From contig NZ_CP133111.1 of NCBI RefSeq assembly GCF_033001325.1, positions 3,038,001 to 3,102,000 of the forward strand: DNA of 64,000 nucleotides, read 5' to 3'. Positions 36,281 to 45,809 of this stretch are shown here, one piece after another; position 1 is the first letter of the stretch; every line of letters begins with the position of its first letter. The notes below the pieces were generated by a model. It saw only the letters and a list, made by a program, of their open reading frames with translations, was not told the origin of the DNA and searched no databases. Source of the DNA: Rhodopseudomonas sp. BAL398. Lineage in GTDB: Bacteria; Pseudomonadota; Alphaproteobacteria; Rhizobiales; Xanthobacteraceae. The position numbers and the translations under genes were made by a program.

Positions 36281-38232
36281 TGAGCAACGCTGTGAATGCC
36301 GCCGAGAGTCTCGCCATGAATATCGCCATCGCGCCTTCTTCCCTCGCTACCCCGAACGGCACCACCCGCCCGCTGGTGCGCATCGTCATCGTCGGCCATG
36401 TCGATCACGGCAAGTCGACGCTGGTCGGCCGGCTGCTGCACGAGACCGGTTCGCTGCCCGACGGCAAGCTGGAGATGCTGAAAGAAGTCAGTGCCCGGCG
36501 CGGCATGCCATTCGAATGGTCGTTCCTGCTCGACGCGCTGCAGACCGAGCGCGATCAGGGCATCACCATCGACACCACCCAGATCTCGTTCCGCACCGGC
36601 TCGCGCGACATCGTGCTGATCGACGCGCCGGGCCACGCCGAATTCCTCCGCAACATGATCACCGGCGCCTCGCAGGCCGACGCCGCGGTGCTGATCATCG
36701 ACGCGCTGGAAGGTGTGCGCGACCAGACCAGGCGGCACGGCTATCTGCTGCATCTGCTCGGCGTCAAACAGGTCGCCGTGGTGGTCAACAAGATGGACCG
36801 GGTCGATTTCAGCGCGGCGCGCTTTGCCGCGATCAGCGACGAGATCTCCGCGCATCTGATCGGGCTCGGCGTCACGCCCAGCGCGGTGATTCCGATTTCG
36901 GCCCGCGACGGCGACGGCGTCGCCGAACGCACCGCGAGGATCGCCTGGTACGACGGCCCCACCGTGGTCGAGGCGCTGGACGCGCTGATTCCGGCGCGGC
37001 CGCTCGACCAATTGGCGCTGCGGCTGCCGGTGCAGGCGATCTATAAATTCGACGACCGCCGCATCGTCGCCGGACGGATCGAGTCGGGCGCGCTGCAAAG
37101 CGGCGACGAGATCGTGATCATGCCGGCCGGCAAGATCGCGACCATCAAATCGGTCGAGAGCTGGCCGGTGACGCCGCTCAATGGCCCGCAGGGCGCCGGC
37201 CGCTCGGTCGGTATCACGCTCGATCGCGAATTGTTCATCGAGCGCGGCGACGTCATCGCCCGTGTCGGTGCGGCGCCGCGCGATACCAGGCGGCTGCGCG
37301 CGCGAATCTTCTGGCTGCACGATCAGCCGCTGAGCACCGGACAATCGATCCTGCTGCGGCTCGGCACGCGGGAAACCCGCGCCACGGTGGTGGCGATCGA
37401 AAAGGCGGTCGATCCCGGAGAACTCGAAAGCGTCGCCGCCAAGGCAATCGCCCGCAATCATGTCGGCGAGATCGACATCGCCTTGGCGCAGCCGGTGGCG
37501 GCCGATCCCTATACGGAGAATCCGCGCACCGGGCGCTTGGTGATCGAGGTCAATGGCCGGATTGCCGGCGGCGGGCTGGTGCTCAGCGTCGATGCCGGAC
37601 AGCGCGCGATCCCGGACGACATCGTGCCCGTTGAATCCGCCTTGCGGCCCGATGAGCGTTCGGCGCGCTACCGCCATCGCGGCGCGGTGCTGTGGCTGAC
37701 CGGATTGCCGGGCTCCGGCAAATCGACGCTGGCGCTGGCGCTGGAGCGGCGGCTGTTTTCACGCGGCGGCTCGCCGATCCTGCTCGATGGCGACACCATG
37801 CGCGCCGGGCTCAATGCCGATCTCGGCTTCTCGCCGCAGCACCGCGCCGAAAATATCCGCCGCCTCGCCGAAATCGCCAGCCATCTGGCGCGCAACGGCC
37901 ATATCGCCATCGTCGCCGCGGTATCGCCGGCGGCCGAGGACCGCGCCGCGGCACGGCGCATCGCTGAGGACATGTTCCGCGAGATCTATATCGCGACGCC
38001 GGCTGAGGTGTGCGAGAGCCGCGACCCCAAGGGCCACTACGCCAAGGCCCGCGCCGGCGCGTTGAAAGGCTTCACCGGGATCGGCAATGATTACCAACCG
38101 CCGATCGACAACGAGTTGACGATCGACACATCGAGCCGCACGGTCAGTGAAGCCACCGAGGATATCGAACTGATGCTGGCCAGGACCGGCGTGCTGTTCG
38201 ACGAATTGGTCGATCTCGCCGCGAACATCTGA
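36280..38232 (+). CDS. cysNC: Bifunctional CysN (sulfate adenylyltransferase GTPase) / CysC (APS kinase)
   Basis: The 650-aa fusion has an EF-Tu-like GTPase at the N-terminus (GHVDHGKSTLVGRLL, ERDQGITIDT, LIDAPGHAEF, VNKMDRVDF) and an APS kinase domain from about residue 460 (WLTGLPGSGKSTLALAL, LLDGDTMRAGLNADLGFSPQHRAENIRR, KGHYAKARAG). CysN drives APS formation by GTP hydrolysis; CysC phosphorylates APS to PAPS. The CysNC fusion is usual in rhizobia (NodQ-like). The start overlaps cysD, and a later ATG at 36316 is possible. Confidence 0.95.
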   Translation: MSNAVNAAESLAMNIAIAPSSLATPNGTTRPLVRIVIVGHVDHGKSTLVGRLLHETGSLPDGKLEMLKEVSARRGMPFEWSFLLDALQTERDQGITIDTTQISFRTGSRDIVLIDAPGHAEFLRNMITGASQADAAVLIIDALEGVRDQTRRHGYLLHLLGVKQVAVVVNKMDRVDFSAARFAAISDEISAHLIGLGVTPSAVIPISARDGDGVAERTARIAWYDGPTVVEALDALIPARPLDQLALRLPVQAIYKFDDRRIVAGRIESGALQSGDEIVIMPAGKIATIKSVESWPVTPLNGPQGAGRSVGITLDRELFIERGDVIARVGAAPRDTRRLRARIFWLHDQPLSTGQSILLRLGTRETRATVVAIEKAVDPGELESVAAKAIARNHVGEIDIALAQPVAADPYTENPRTGRLVIEVNGRIAGGGLVLSVDAGQRAIPDDIVPVESALRPDERSARYRHRGAVLWLTGLPGSGKSTLALALERRLFSRGGSPILLDGDTMRAGLNADLGFSPQHRAENIRRLAEIASHLARNGHIAIVAAVSPAAEDRAAARRIAEDMFREIYIATPAEVCESRDPKGHYAKARAGALKGFTGIGNDYQPPIDNELTIDTSSRTVSEATEDIELMLARTGVLFDELVDLAANI

Positions 38233-38242
38233 CCCGGCTGCC

Positions 38243-38276
38243 GGATCGGGGCGCGGCAGCAACCGCCCCCCGATCC
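38243..38276 (+). terminator. Hairpin after cysNC
   Basis: GGATCGGGGCG (from 38243) pairs with CGCCCCCCGATCC (to 38276), 10 bp after the cysNC stop. There is no clear T-run, so this is a probable but unproven terminator. Confidence 0.5.
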
Positions 38277-38474
38277 GACGCGGGGCAGCGTCGTTCCATT
38301 CGACCAGCTGCGGATCAACGCCGTTGGTTCGCGAGCCACTGACTCCATTCTATCCGGTTGTCACTATCCTAACTGGATCGTGATCGCGGCCTTCACGCCG
38401 GGTTCATCGGCGCCAGCGTTACCTCGGTTGCATCGCGCCATGTCGACGCAATTTCGACGGCGCTCAATCGGAGA

Positions 38475-39920
38475 ATGGCCGTGGCCCGTGACTGGCAAGG
38501 CGGTCTGACCGCACTCAATCGGTTCGGCTTCGGCGCCCGCGGCGGCTCGTCGGGCGATCTGATCCATGCCGCCTCCGACCCGCGCGGCTTTGTGCTGGCC
38601 GAGTTGAACCGCCCCGATGCCGCGCTGCTGGAAGGCCCCGGCCTGCTGTCGACCGAGATTCTGGCGCAGGCTTTGTTTGCCTATCAGGACGAGGTCAAAC
38701 AGGCGCGGGAGGCCGCCGCCGCGATGCAAGCGTCCATGGCGATGATGGCGCCACCGACCGACGCGCCGAAGCCCGCCGACCACAAGCCCGCCGCGCCGGC
38801 GCCGCTCAACGTCGTACAGAAGACCTTTCGCGCCGAAGCGCTGGCGCGGATCCAGCGCGCCAGCATTGCCGAATGCGGCGTGGTCGAGCGGCTGGTGGCG
38901 TTCTGGTCGAACCATTTCTGCATCTCGGCCAATAAGGGCGAACCGGCGCGGATCTGGGCCGGCGCGTTCGAACGCGAAGCGATCCGCCCGCATCTGCTGG
39001 GCAAATTCGGCGACATGCTGCGCGCGGTCGAACAGCATCCGGCGATGCTGTTCTTTCTCGACAATCAGCAATCGATCGGCCCGGACTCCAAGGCAGGGCA
39101 AAGGGGCAAGCGCGGCCTCAACGAAAACCTCGCCCGCGAGACCATGGAGCTGCACACGCTGGGCGTCGGCTCCGGCTACACCCAGGAGGATGTGACCTCG
39201 CTGGCGCGGATCATCACCGGCTGGAGCTTTGCCGGCCGCAACGCCAAACTCGGCGCTCCCGGCAGCTTCATCTTCAACGCCAACGCCCATGAGCCCGGGC
39301 CACAGCATCTTCTCGGCAAGACCTATGACGCCGGCGGCGTCGCGCAGGGCGAGGCCGCGCTGGCCGATCTGGCCCGGCATCCGGCGACGGCCAAATTCAT
39401 CGCGCGGAAATTCGCGGCGCATTTCGTCGCCGACGATCCGCCGCCGGCGCTGGTGGCAAAGCTGCAAAGCGTCTTCGTCAAGACCGACGGCGACCTCAAG
39501 GCGCTGACGCTGGCGCTGATCGCGGCCGACGACGCCTGGCAGGCGCCGTTGACCAAGATCCGCTCGCCCTATGACTATCTGATCGCCAGCGGTCGCTTGC
39601 TGGCGCGGATCCCCGACGACCCCGGCATTTATCTCGGCGGGCTCAACACGTTGGGCCAGCCTTTGTGGACGCCGTCCGGCCCGAACGGTTTTGCCGACAG
39701 CAACGCCGCCTGGGCGGCGCCGGAAGGGCTCAAGCTGCGGCTCGATATCGCCGCCCAACTCGCCGCGCGCGTCGGCGACAAGCTCGACGCCCGCGAGTTG
39801 CTCGATGGCGTCGCCGGTCCGGCGGCGTCCGAGGACACCAGGCAGGCGATCGCGCGCGCGGAATCGCGGCCGCAGGCGCTGGCGCTGTTGTTGATGTCGC
39901 CGGAATTCCAGAGGAGATGA
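38475..39920 (+). CDS. DUF1800 domain protein
   Basis: The 481-aa protein matches DUF1800: LTALNRFGFGARGG at the start, VERLVAFWSNHFCISANKG, LDNQQSIG, GLNENLARETMELHTLGVGSGYTQ and DVTSLARIITGWSF. The family is functionally undefined, and its members nearly always accompany a DUF1501 protein, as here. No clear signal peptide was seen. The stop lies at the next gene's ribosome binding site. Confidence 0.92.
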   Translation: MAVARDWQGGLTALNRFGFGARGGSSGDLIHAASDPRGFVLAELNRPDAALLEGPGLLSTEILAQALFAYQDEVKQAREAAAAMQASMAMMAPPTDAPKPADHKPAAPAPLNVVQKTFRAEALARIQRASIAECGVVERLVAFWSNHFCISANKGEPARIWAGAFEREAIRPHLLGKFGDMLRAVEQHPAMLFFLDNQQSIGPDSKAGQRGKRGLNENLARETMELHTLGVGSGYTQEDVTSLARIITGWSFAGRNAKLGAPGSFIFNANAHEPGPQHLLGKTYDAGGVAQGEAALADLARHPATAKFIARKFAAHFVADDPPPALVAKLQSVFVKTDGDLKALTLALIAADDAWQAPLTKIRSPYDYLIASGRLLARIPDDPGIYLGGLNTLGQPLWTPSGPNGFADSNAAWAAPEGLKLRLDIAAQLAARVGDKLDARELLDGVAGPAASEDTRQAIARAESRPQALALLLMSPEFQRR

Positions 39921-39922
39921 CG

Positions 39923-41134
39923 ATGCCCTACTCATCGCTGCAGACCTCGCGCCGTGCGCTGCTGCTCGGCGGCGCCTCATTCGCCGCCTGGGCCTATCTG
40001 CCGACATTCGCCCGCGCCGCCGGTGGCCGCGACCCGCGGCTGGTGGTGGTGATCCTGCGCGGCGCGCTCGACGGGCTCGCCACCGTGGCGCCGATCGGCG
40101 ATCCCGATTACGCCGCCCTGCACGGCGCCATCGCGCTCGCAGCCTCTGGGCCGCATCCGGCGATCGGGCTCGATTCCTTTTTTGCGCTGCATCCGGCGAT
40201 GCCGGAATTTGCCCGGATGTATCAGGCCAGGCAGGCCGCCATCATCCATGCGGTGGCGACGCCGTATCGCGAGCGCTCGCATTTCGACGGCCAGGATGTG
40301 CTGGAAAGCGGCCTCGCCGGTCCCGGCCGGGTGCAATCGGGCTGGCTCAACCGCGCGGTCGAGGCGTTGCCGCGCGGCGAGCCGATCACAAGGGCGCTGG
40401 CGATCGGCCCGACCGCGCCCTTGGTTTTACGCGGCGCGGCGCCGACCGTCGGCTGGGCCCCGGCAACGCTGCCACAGGCCGCCGAGGACACCGCGGCGCG
40501 GCTGATCGCGCTCTATCAGCAACGCGATACCGCGCTGGCCGCGGCGCTGAGCCAGGGTGTGCAACTCGACAAGATCGCGCATGGCGACGAGATGAAAGCC
40601 CGGCCCGGCGGCAATGCAATTCTGGCGATGCGCCAGGTGGCGCGCGGCGCCGCGAAACTGATGGCCGCCGATGACGGCCCGCGGATCGCCGCACTGGCCT
40701 TCGACGGTTGGGATACCCATGCCAATGAAGGCGGCCCGGTCGGCCGGCTGGCGCAATTGCTCGGCGGCCTCGACGGCGCGCTGGCGGAATTCGAAACCGG
40801 CCTCGGCCCGCGCTGGCGCGATACCGTGATCCTGGTTGCCACCGAATTCGGCCGCACCGCGAAGATCAACGGCACCTCCGGCACCGACCACGGCACCGGC
40901 ACCGTGGCGCTGCTCGCCGGCGGCGCGGTGAAAGGCGGCCGGGTGATTGCGGATTGGCCAGGCCTCAAGCAAACGCAGCTCTACCAGGCCCGCGATCTCG
41001 CACCGACCACCGATCTGCGCGCCGTCATCAAAGGCCTGCTGCACGACCATCTCGGCATTGGCGAGCGCGTGCTGGCCGATCGGGTGTTGCCGGACAGCGC
41101 GCTGGTCAAACCGATGCGAGGACTGGTGATCTGA
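39923..41134 (+). CDS. DUF1501 protein, Tat-type signal
   Basis: Start at 39923 has GAGGAG six bases upstream and gives 403 aa; ATG at 39917 overlaps the previous stop. The N-terminus SRRALLLGGASFAAWAYL is a twin-arginine-like signal, so periplasmic export is likely. The DUF1501 body shows LVVVILRGALDGLATVAPIGD, FALHPAMPEFARMYQ, ATPYRERSHFDGQDVLESG and VATEFGRTAKING, related to sulfatase/alkaline phosphatase-like folds. It pairs with DUF1800; the shared role is unknown. Confidence 0.92.
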   Translation: MPYSSLQTSRRALLLGGASFAAWAYLPTFARAAGGRDPRLVVVILRGALDGLATVAPIGDPDYAALHGAIALAASGPHPAIGLDSFFALHPAMPEFARMYQARQAAIIHAVATPYRERSHFDGQDVLESGLAGPGRVQSGWLNRAVEALPRGEPITRALAIGPTAPLVLRGAAPTVGWAPATLPQAAEDTAARLIALYQQRDTALAAALSQGVQLDKIAHGDEMKARPGGNAILAMRQVARGAAKLMAADDGPRIAALAFDGWDTHANEGGPVGRLAQLLGGLDGALAEFETGLGPRWRDTVILVATEFGRTAKINGTSGTDHGTGTVALLAGGAVKGGRVIADWPGLKQTQLYQARDLAPTTDLRAVIKGLLHDHLGIGERVLADRVLPDSALVKPMRGLVI

Positions 41135-41350
41135 AGGCCGACCCGGCTATCCTGGGTGAGGTGACGCGTGCCGAGCGCGGCATCGGTTCGGCCCTCGCGA
41201 CGAGGGTACAGCCGCTCGGGCGCAACTCCCCCTTCTCATCGGCCCGGGTTTGACGCTAAAAGGGGCGCCCCGGACGCCAGAAGCGGTGCCGGGTCCATTT
41301 GACCCCTGAAAATGGCGCGTTTGACGCCGTTTCTCGCGAGATATCCAAAC

Positions 41351-43528
41351 ATGAATCGTATCGACGCCCATGGTCTGAAAATCGCGCCTGTCCTGTTCGA
41401 CTTTATTGCCAAGGAAGCCGCCCCGAATACCGGCGTAACGCCCGACGCCTTCTGGGCCGGGCTCGCCGCGATCGTCAAAGACCTGGCGCCGAAAAACCAG
41501 AAATTGCTGGCGCTGCGCGACACGCTGCAGGGCAAGATCGACGCCTGGCATCTCGCCCATAAGGGCAAGCCGCTCGATCTCGCCGCTTACACCGCGTTTC
41601 TCAAGGAGATCGGCTATCTGCTGCCGGAGCCCGCGACGGTGCAGATCGAGACCGCCAATGTCGACCGGGAGATCGGCCAATTGTGCGGACCGCAGCTGGT
41701 GGTGCCGCTCAGCAATGCGCGCTACGCGCTGAACGCGGCGAATGCGCGCTGGGGCAGCCTGTATGACGCGCTCTACGGCACCGATGCGATTCCGCACGAC
41801 GCTTCGGAAGCCGGCAAGGGCTACAACAAGGCGCGCGGCGACAAGGTGATCGCCAAGGCCAAGGCCTTTCTCGATCAGGCCGCGCCGCTTGCCACCGGTA
41901 GCCATAGCGACGTCACCGCTTACAGCGTGATCGCCGGACATCTGTCGGTAAAACTCAAAGACGGCAATCTGACCGCGCTGAAGAACCAGACGCAGTTCAC
42001 CGGCTATCTCGGCGCGGCCACCGCGCCGACCGCGATCCTGCTGGTCAATCACGGCATGCATATCGACATCCGGATCGACCGCAGCCACATCATCGGCAAG
42101 GACGATGCCGCCGGCGTTTGCGACATGATCCTGGAATCGGCGGTGTCCACCATCCTCGACATGGAAGACAGCGTCGCAGCGGTCGATGCCGACGACAAGG
42201 TCCAGATCTATCGCAATACGATGGGGCTGATGGACGGCACGCTGTCGGCCGATTTCGACAAGGGCGGCAAGACACTGACCCGCACGCTGCATGAGGACCG
42301 GGTCTATACCGCGCCGAACGGCGACGAGATCAAGCTGCACGGGCGTAGCCTGTTGCTGATCCGCAATGTCGGCCATCACATGTATACCGACGCGGTGCTG
42401 GATTCCGCCGGCGCGGAAATTCCCGAAGGCTTTCTCGACGCCGCCATCTCCGGCCTGATGGCGATCCACGACCTCAAGACCAAGGGCAAGATCCGCAACA
42501 GCCGCCACGGCTCGGTCTATATCGTCAAGCCGAAGATGCACGGCCCCGACGAAGTGGCGCTGACCTGCGAATTGTTCGCCCGCATCGAGACCATGCTCGG
42601 CCTGCCGGAGAACACCATGAAGGTCGGCATCATGGACGAGGAGCGCCGCACCACGGTCAACCTCAAGGCCTGCATCCTGAAGGCCTCGAAGCGCATCGTG
42701 TTCATCAACACCGGCTTCCTCGACCGCACCGGCGACGAGATCCACACTTCCATGGAAGCCGGCCCGATGATCCGCAAGAACGAGATGAAGGCGCAGCCCT
42801 GGATCAAGGCCTATGAAGACTGGAACGTCGATGTCGGGCTGATCGAAGGGCTGCCGGGCCATGCCCAGATCGGCAAGGGCATGTGGGCCGCCCCCGACAA
42901 GATGGCCGACATGCTGGAGCAGAAGATCGGCCACCCGCAGGCCGGCGCCACCACCGCCTGGGTGCCCTCACCGACCGCGGCGACGCTGCACGCGCTGCAT
43001 TATCACCAGGTCGACGTCCACAAGCGCCAGCACGAGCTGAAGCAGGGCGGCCCGCGCGCCAAGCTCGACGACATCCTCACCATTCCGGTGTCGCAGTCGA
43101 ACTGGGCGCCCGACGACGTCAAGCAGGAGATCGACAACAATTGCCAGGGCATTCTGGGCTATGTGGTGCGCTGGATCGACCAGGGCGTCGGCTGCTCCAA
43201 GGTGCCGGACATCCACGATGTCGGGCTGATGGAAGACCGCGCCACCTTGCGGATCTCCAGCCAGCATCTGGCGAATTGGCTGCATCACGGCGTTGTCACC
43301 CATGATCAGGTGATGGAATCGCTGAGGCGGATGGCGGCGGTGGTCGACAAGCAGAACGAAGGCGATCCGTTGTACCGGCCGATGGCGCCGGACTTCGACG
43401 GCGTCGCCTTCGAGGCCGCCTGCGACCTGATCTTCAAGGGCCGCGCGCAGCCCAACGGCTATACTGAATTCATCCTGCATATCCGCCGCCGTGAGGCCAA
43501 GGCGGCACATCTGCAGGATCTGCGCTGA
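41351..43528 (+). CDS. glcB: Malate synthase G
   Basis: Start at 41351 gives 725 aa, the normal isoform G size. Glyoxylate and acetyl-CoA are condensed to malate (glyoxylate cycle). Visible are [33 protein letters not shown] (catalytic Arg near 338), [48 protein letters not shown] (Mg ligands Glu and Asp) and [16 protein letters not shown] (catalytic Asp near 628). No isocitrate lyase gene is in the window. A strong terminator follows. Confidence 0.96.
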   Translation: MNRIDAHGLKIAPVLFDFIAKEAAPNTGVTPDAFWAGLAAIVKDLAPKNQKLLALRDTLQGKIDAWHLAHKGKPLDLAAYTAFLKEIGYLLPEPATVQIETANVDREIGQLCGPQLVVPLSNARYALNAANARWGSLYDALYGTDAIPHDASEAGKGYNKARGDKVIAKAKAFLDQAAPLATGSHSDVTAYSVIAGHLSVKLKDGNLTALKNQTQFTGYLGAATAPTAILLVNHGMHIDIRIDRSHIIGKDDAAGVCDMILESAVSTILDMEDSVAAVDADDKVQIYRNTMGLMDGTLSADFDKGGKTLTRTLHEDRVYTAPNGDEIKLHGRSLLLIRNVGHHMYTDAVLDSAGAEIPEGFLDAAISGLMAIHDLKTKGKIRNSRHGSVYIVKPKMHGPDEVALTCELFARIETMLGLPENTMKVGIMDEERRTTVNLKACILKASKRIVFINTGFLDRTGDEIHTSMEAGPMIRKNEMKAQPWIKAYEDWNVDVGLIEGLPGHAQIGKGMWAAPDKMADMLEQKIGHPQAGATTAWVPSPTAATLHALHYHQVDVHKRQHELKQGGPRAKLDDILTIPVSQSNWAPDDVKQEIDNNCQGILGYVVRWIDQGVGCSKVPDIHDVGLMEDRATLRISSQHLANWLHHGVVTHDQVMESLRRMAAVVDKQNEGDPLYRPMAPDFDGVAFEAACDLIFKGRAQPNGYTEFILHIRRREAKAAHLQDLR

Positions 43529-43554
43529 TCGCAACCAAGCGTCCGCCGCGAACC

Positions 43555-43583
43555 AAGCCCCTCCCGATCGGGAGGGGCTTTTT
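43555..43583 (+). terminator. Rho-independent terminator after glcB
   Basis: AAGCCCCTCCC (43555-43565) pairs with GGGAGGGGCTT (43570-43580), followed by T residues to 43583. It may also serve the convergent LysR gene. Confidence 0.85.
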
Positions 43584-43611
43584 CATGTGCGCCGCGGCCG
43601 GCGATTCGCGC

Positions 43612-44523
43612 TCAGGCGTCGTGATCGATCAGCCGCTGCTGCGCGGTGCTGTGCTTGACCAGCATATCGACGAAGGTCTTGAGTTTGGCGGAGGGGTGCC
43701 GGCGATGCGGATAGACCGCGTTCATGGTCATCTCCACCGGCCGATATTCCGGCAGCAGCCGAACCAGCCGGCCGGATTCGATAGAGGCCTGCACCAGGAA
43801 ACCGGCGGCCAGGCAGATGCCGGCGCCGGCCAGCGCAGCGATGTGCAAGGTCTCGCCGCTGTCGGTGAGCAGGCGGCCGCTGACCCGCACCGACGCCGGC
43901 GCGCCGTCCCGATCGACGAACCGCCACTCGTCGCCATAGGGATAGATCACATGGCGGAGGCAATCGTGCCCGGCCAGATCGGCCAATTGCCGCGGCATGT
44001 CGTGGTCGCGCAGATAGGACGGCGCGCAGCACAGCACGTGGCGCCACGTCGCCAGCTTGCGGACGATGAAGCTCGAATCCGGCGGCAGCGTCATGCGCAG
44101 CGCCACGTCGATGCCGTTGTCGATCAGGTCGACCGCGGATTCCCCGAGGCGGAGATCGACCTTGACCTCGGGATAGGCCAACAGAAATTGCGCCACCACC
44201 GGCGCGATGAACGGCACCATGTGGGTCGCGGCCTGCACCCGCAGCGTGCCGCGCGGCGTCGACTGCTGGGCCCGCACCACAGCGTCGGCCTGTTCGAGGT
44301 CTGCCAGCACCTGGGCAGCGCTGTCGTAATAGGCCCGGCCGATCTCGGTCGGGCTGACCTTGCGGGTGGTGCGATTGAGCAGCCGCACCCCGAGGCTCGC
44401 TTCCAGAGCCTGAACGTGATTGCTGACCATGGTGGTCGACATGCCGAGCTTGCGGGCGGCGGCTGAGAAGCCGTTGCTGTCGACGACTTGGACGAAGGCG
44501 GTCAGGCTGGTCAAGCGATCCAT
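43612..44523 (-). CDS. LysR-family regulator, divergent from an efflux pair
   Basis: ATG at 44523 gives 303 aa; ATG at 44538 would add five residues. The HTH spans about residues 2-60 (LTAFVQVVDSNGFSAAARKLGMSTTMVSNHVQALEASLGVRLLNRTTR) and the substrate-binding domain follows. The ligand is unknown. It is divergent from the HlyD/MFS genes across a gap of about 110 bp, which suggests that it controls them. Confidence 0.9.
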   Translation of the reverse strand: MDRLTSLTAFVQVVDSNGFSAAARKLGMSTTMVSNHVQALEASLGVRLLNRTTRKVSPTEIGRAYYDSAAQVLADLEQADAVVRAQQSTPRGTLRVQAATHMVPFIAPVVAQFLLAYPEVKVDLRLGESAVDLIDNGIDVALRMTLPPDSSFIVRKLATWRHVLCCAPSYLRDHDMPRQLADLAGHDCLRHVIYPYGDEWRFVDRDGAPASVRVSGRLLTDSGETLHIAALAGAGICLAAGFLVQASIESGRLVRLLPEYRPVEMTMNAVYPHRRHPSAKLKTFVDMLVKHSTAQQRLIDHDA

Positions 44524-44635
44524 TGGCAGATTATCCATTTCCGCGGGACAATCCTTTTATCAGAGACGGTATTATCTGTCCCGGCCGGACATCCCAAATG
44601 CCCTCCACACCCGTGCCCAAGGTCTGGAGAGCGTC

Positions 44636-45790
44636 ATGTCGACCATATCGATCCCCGAGCCGTCCGTGGTCAGCGCCCGCCTGACCCGGAAGCTGCTGCT
44701 CCGCGCGGCGCTGGCCTTGATCCTGCTCGGCATCGTCGGCGCCGTGATCGATGTCGGCTATGGCTACTTCACCGTCGGGCGCTATCTGGAGACCACCGAC
44801 GACGCCTATGTGAAGGCCGATTCCACGATCGTCGCGCCCAAAGTGTCGGGCTACATCACCGAGGTCGACGTCGCCGACAATCAGCCGGTCAAGGCCGGCC
44901 AGACCCTGGCCCGCATCGACGATCGCGATTTCCGGGCCGCGCTCGAACAAAGCCGCGCCGACGTCGCCTCGGCCGAGGCCGCGGTGCAGAACATCGACGC
45001 CCAGCTTGCGGCCCAGCAGCCGATCATCGATCAGCAAGCCGCCGAAGTCACCGCCAGCGCGGCCAATCTCGCATTCGCCCGTCAGGAGCACGCCCGCTAC
45101 GACACTCTGATGCGCAGCGGCTCCGGCACCCTGCAGCACGCGCAACAGACCGACGCGGCGTTGCGGGTCGGCGAAGCTCAGCTCGCCCAAGGCAAAGCAG
45201 CGCTGCTGGCGGCACGGCGCAAGCTCGACGTGCTCGGCACGCAGCGCAGCCAGGCGGTCGCCGGGCTGGCGCGGGCCCGCGCCGTCGAGCGCCAGGCCGA
45301 GCTCAATTTGTCCTACACCGCGATCGTCGCGCCGGTCGACGGCACCGTCGGCGCGCGCACATTGCGCAACGGCCAATACGTCCAGGCCGGCACCCCGTTG
45401 ATGGCCGTGGTGCCGCTCGACGCGGTCTATGTCGTCGGCAATTTCAAGGAGACCCAGCTCACCAATGTCCGCACCGGGCAGCCTGTCGAGCTCGTGGTCG
45501 ACACCTTCCCCGGCATCAAACTGCGCGGTCATGTCGACAGCCTGTCGCCGGCGAGCGGCCTCGAATTCGCGCTACTGCCGCCCGACAACGCCACCGGCAA
45601 TTTCACCAAGGTGGTGCAGCGCGTGCCGGTGAAGATCGTGCTCGACGACCGTAGCATGGTCGGCCTGCTGCGCCCCGGCATGTCGGCCGAACCGAGCATC
45701 GACACCAAGGCGACGGTTCTGGCCGAACGCGGCGGCGCGCAGACCACGACCGCACAGGCCCGGCGCGCATCCGTCAAGTCTGCCAACTAG
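44636..45790 (+). CDS. emrA: HlyD/EmrA-type membrane fusion protein
   Basis: ATG at 44636 (GGAGA upstream) gives 384 aa. One N-terminal transmembrane helix (about residues 20-42), then the lipoyl half YVKADSTIVAPKVSGYITEV, a coiled-coil hairpin rich in Ala/Glu/Gln, and the second lipoyl half LNLSYTAIVAPVDGTVGARTL. It bridges the MFS pump to the outer membrane. The neighbours make an EmrAB-like tripartite exporter. Confidence 0.9.
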   Translation: MSTISIPEPSVVSARLTRKLLLRAALALILLGIVGAVIDVGYGYFTVGRYLETTDDAYVKADSTIVAPKVSGYITEVDVADNQPVKAGQTLARIDDRDFRAALEQSRADVASAEAAVQNIDAQLAAQQPIIDQQAAEVTASAANLAFARQEHARYDTLMRSGSGTLQHAQQTDAALRVGEAQLAQGKAALLAARRKLDVLGTQRSQAVAGLARARAVERQAELNLSYTAIVAPVDGTVGARTLRNGQYVQAGTPLMAVVPLDAVYVVGNFKETQLTNVRTGQPVELVVDTFPGIKLRGHVDSLSPASGLEFALLPPDNATGNFTKVVQRVPVKIVLDDRSMVGLLRPGMSAEPSIDTKATVLAERGGAQTTTAQARRASVKSAN

Positions 45791-45809
45791 AAGCGGTCAG
45801 AGAACCTTC

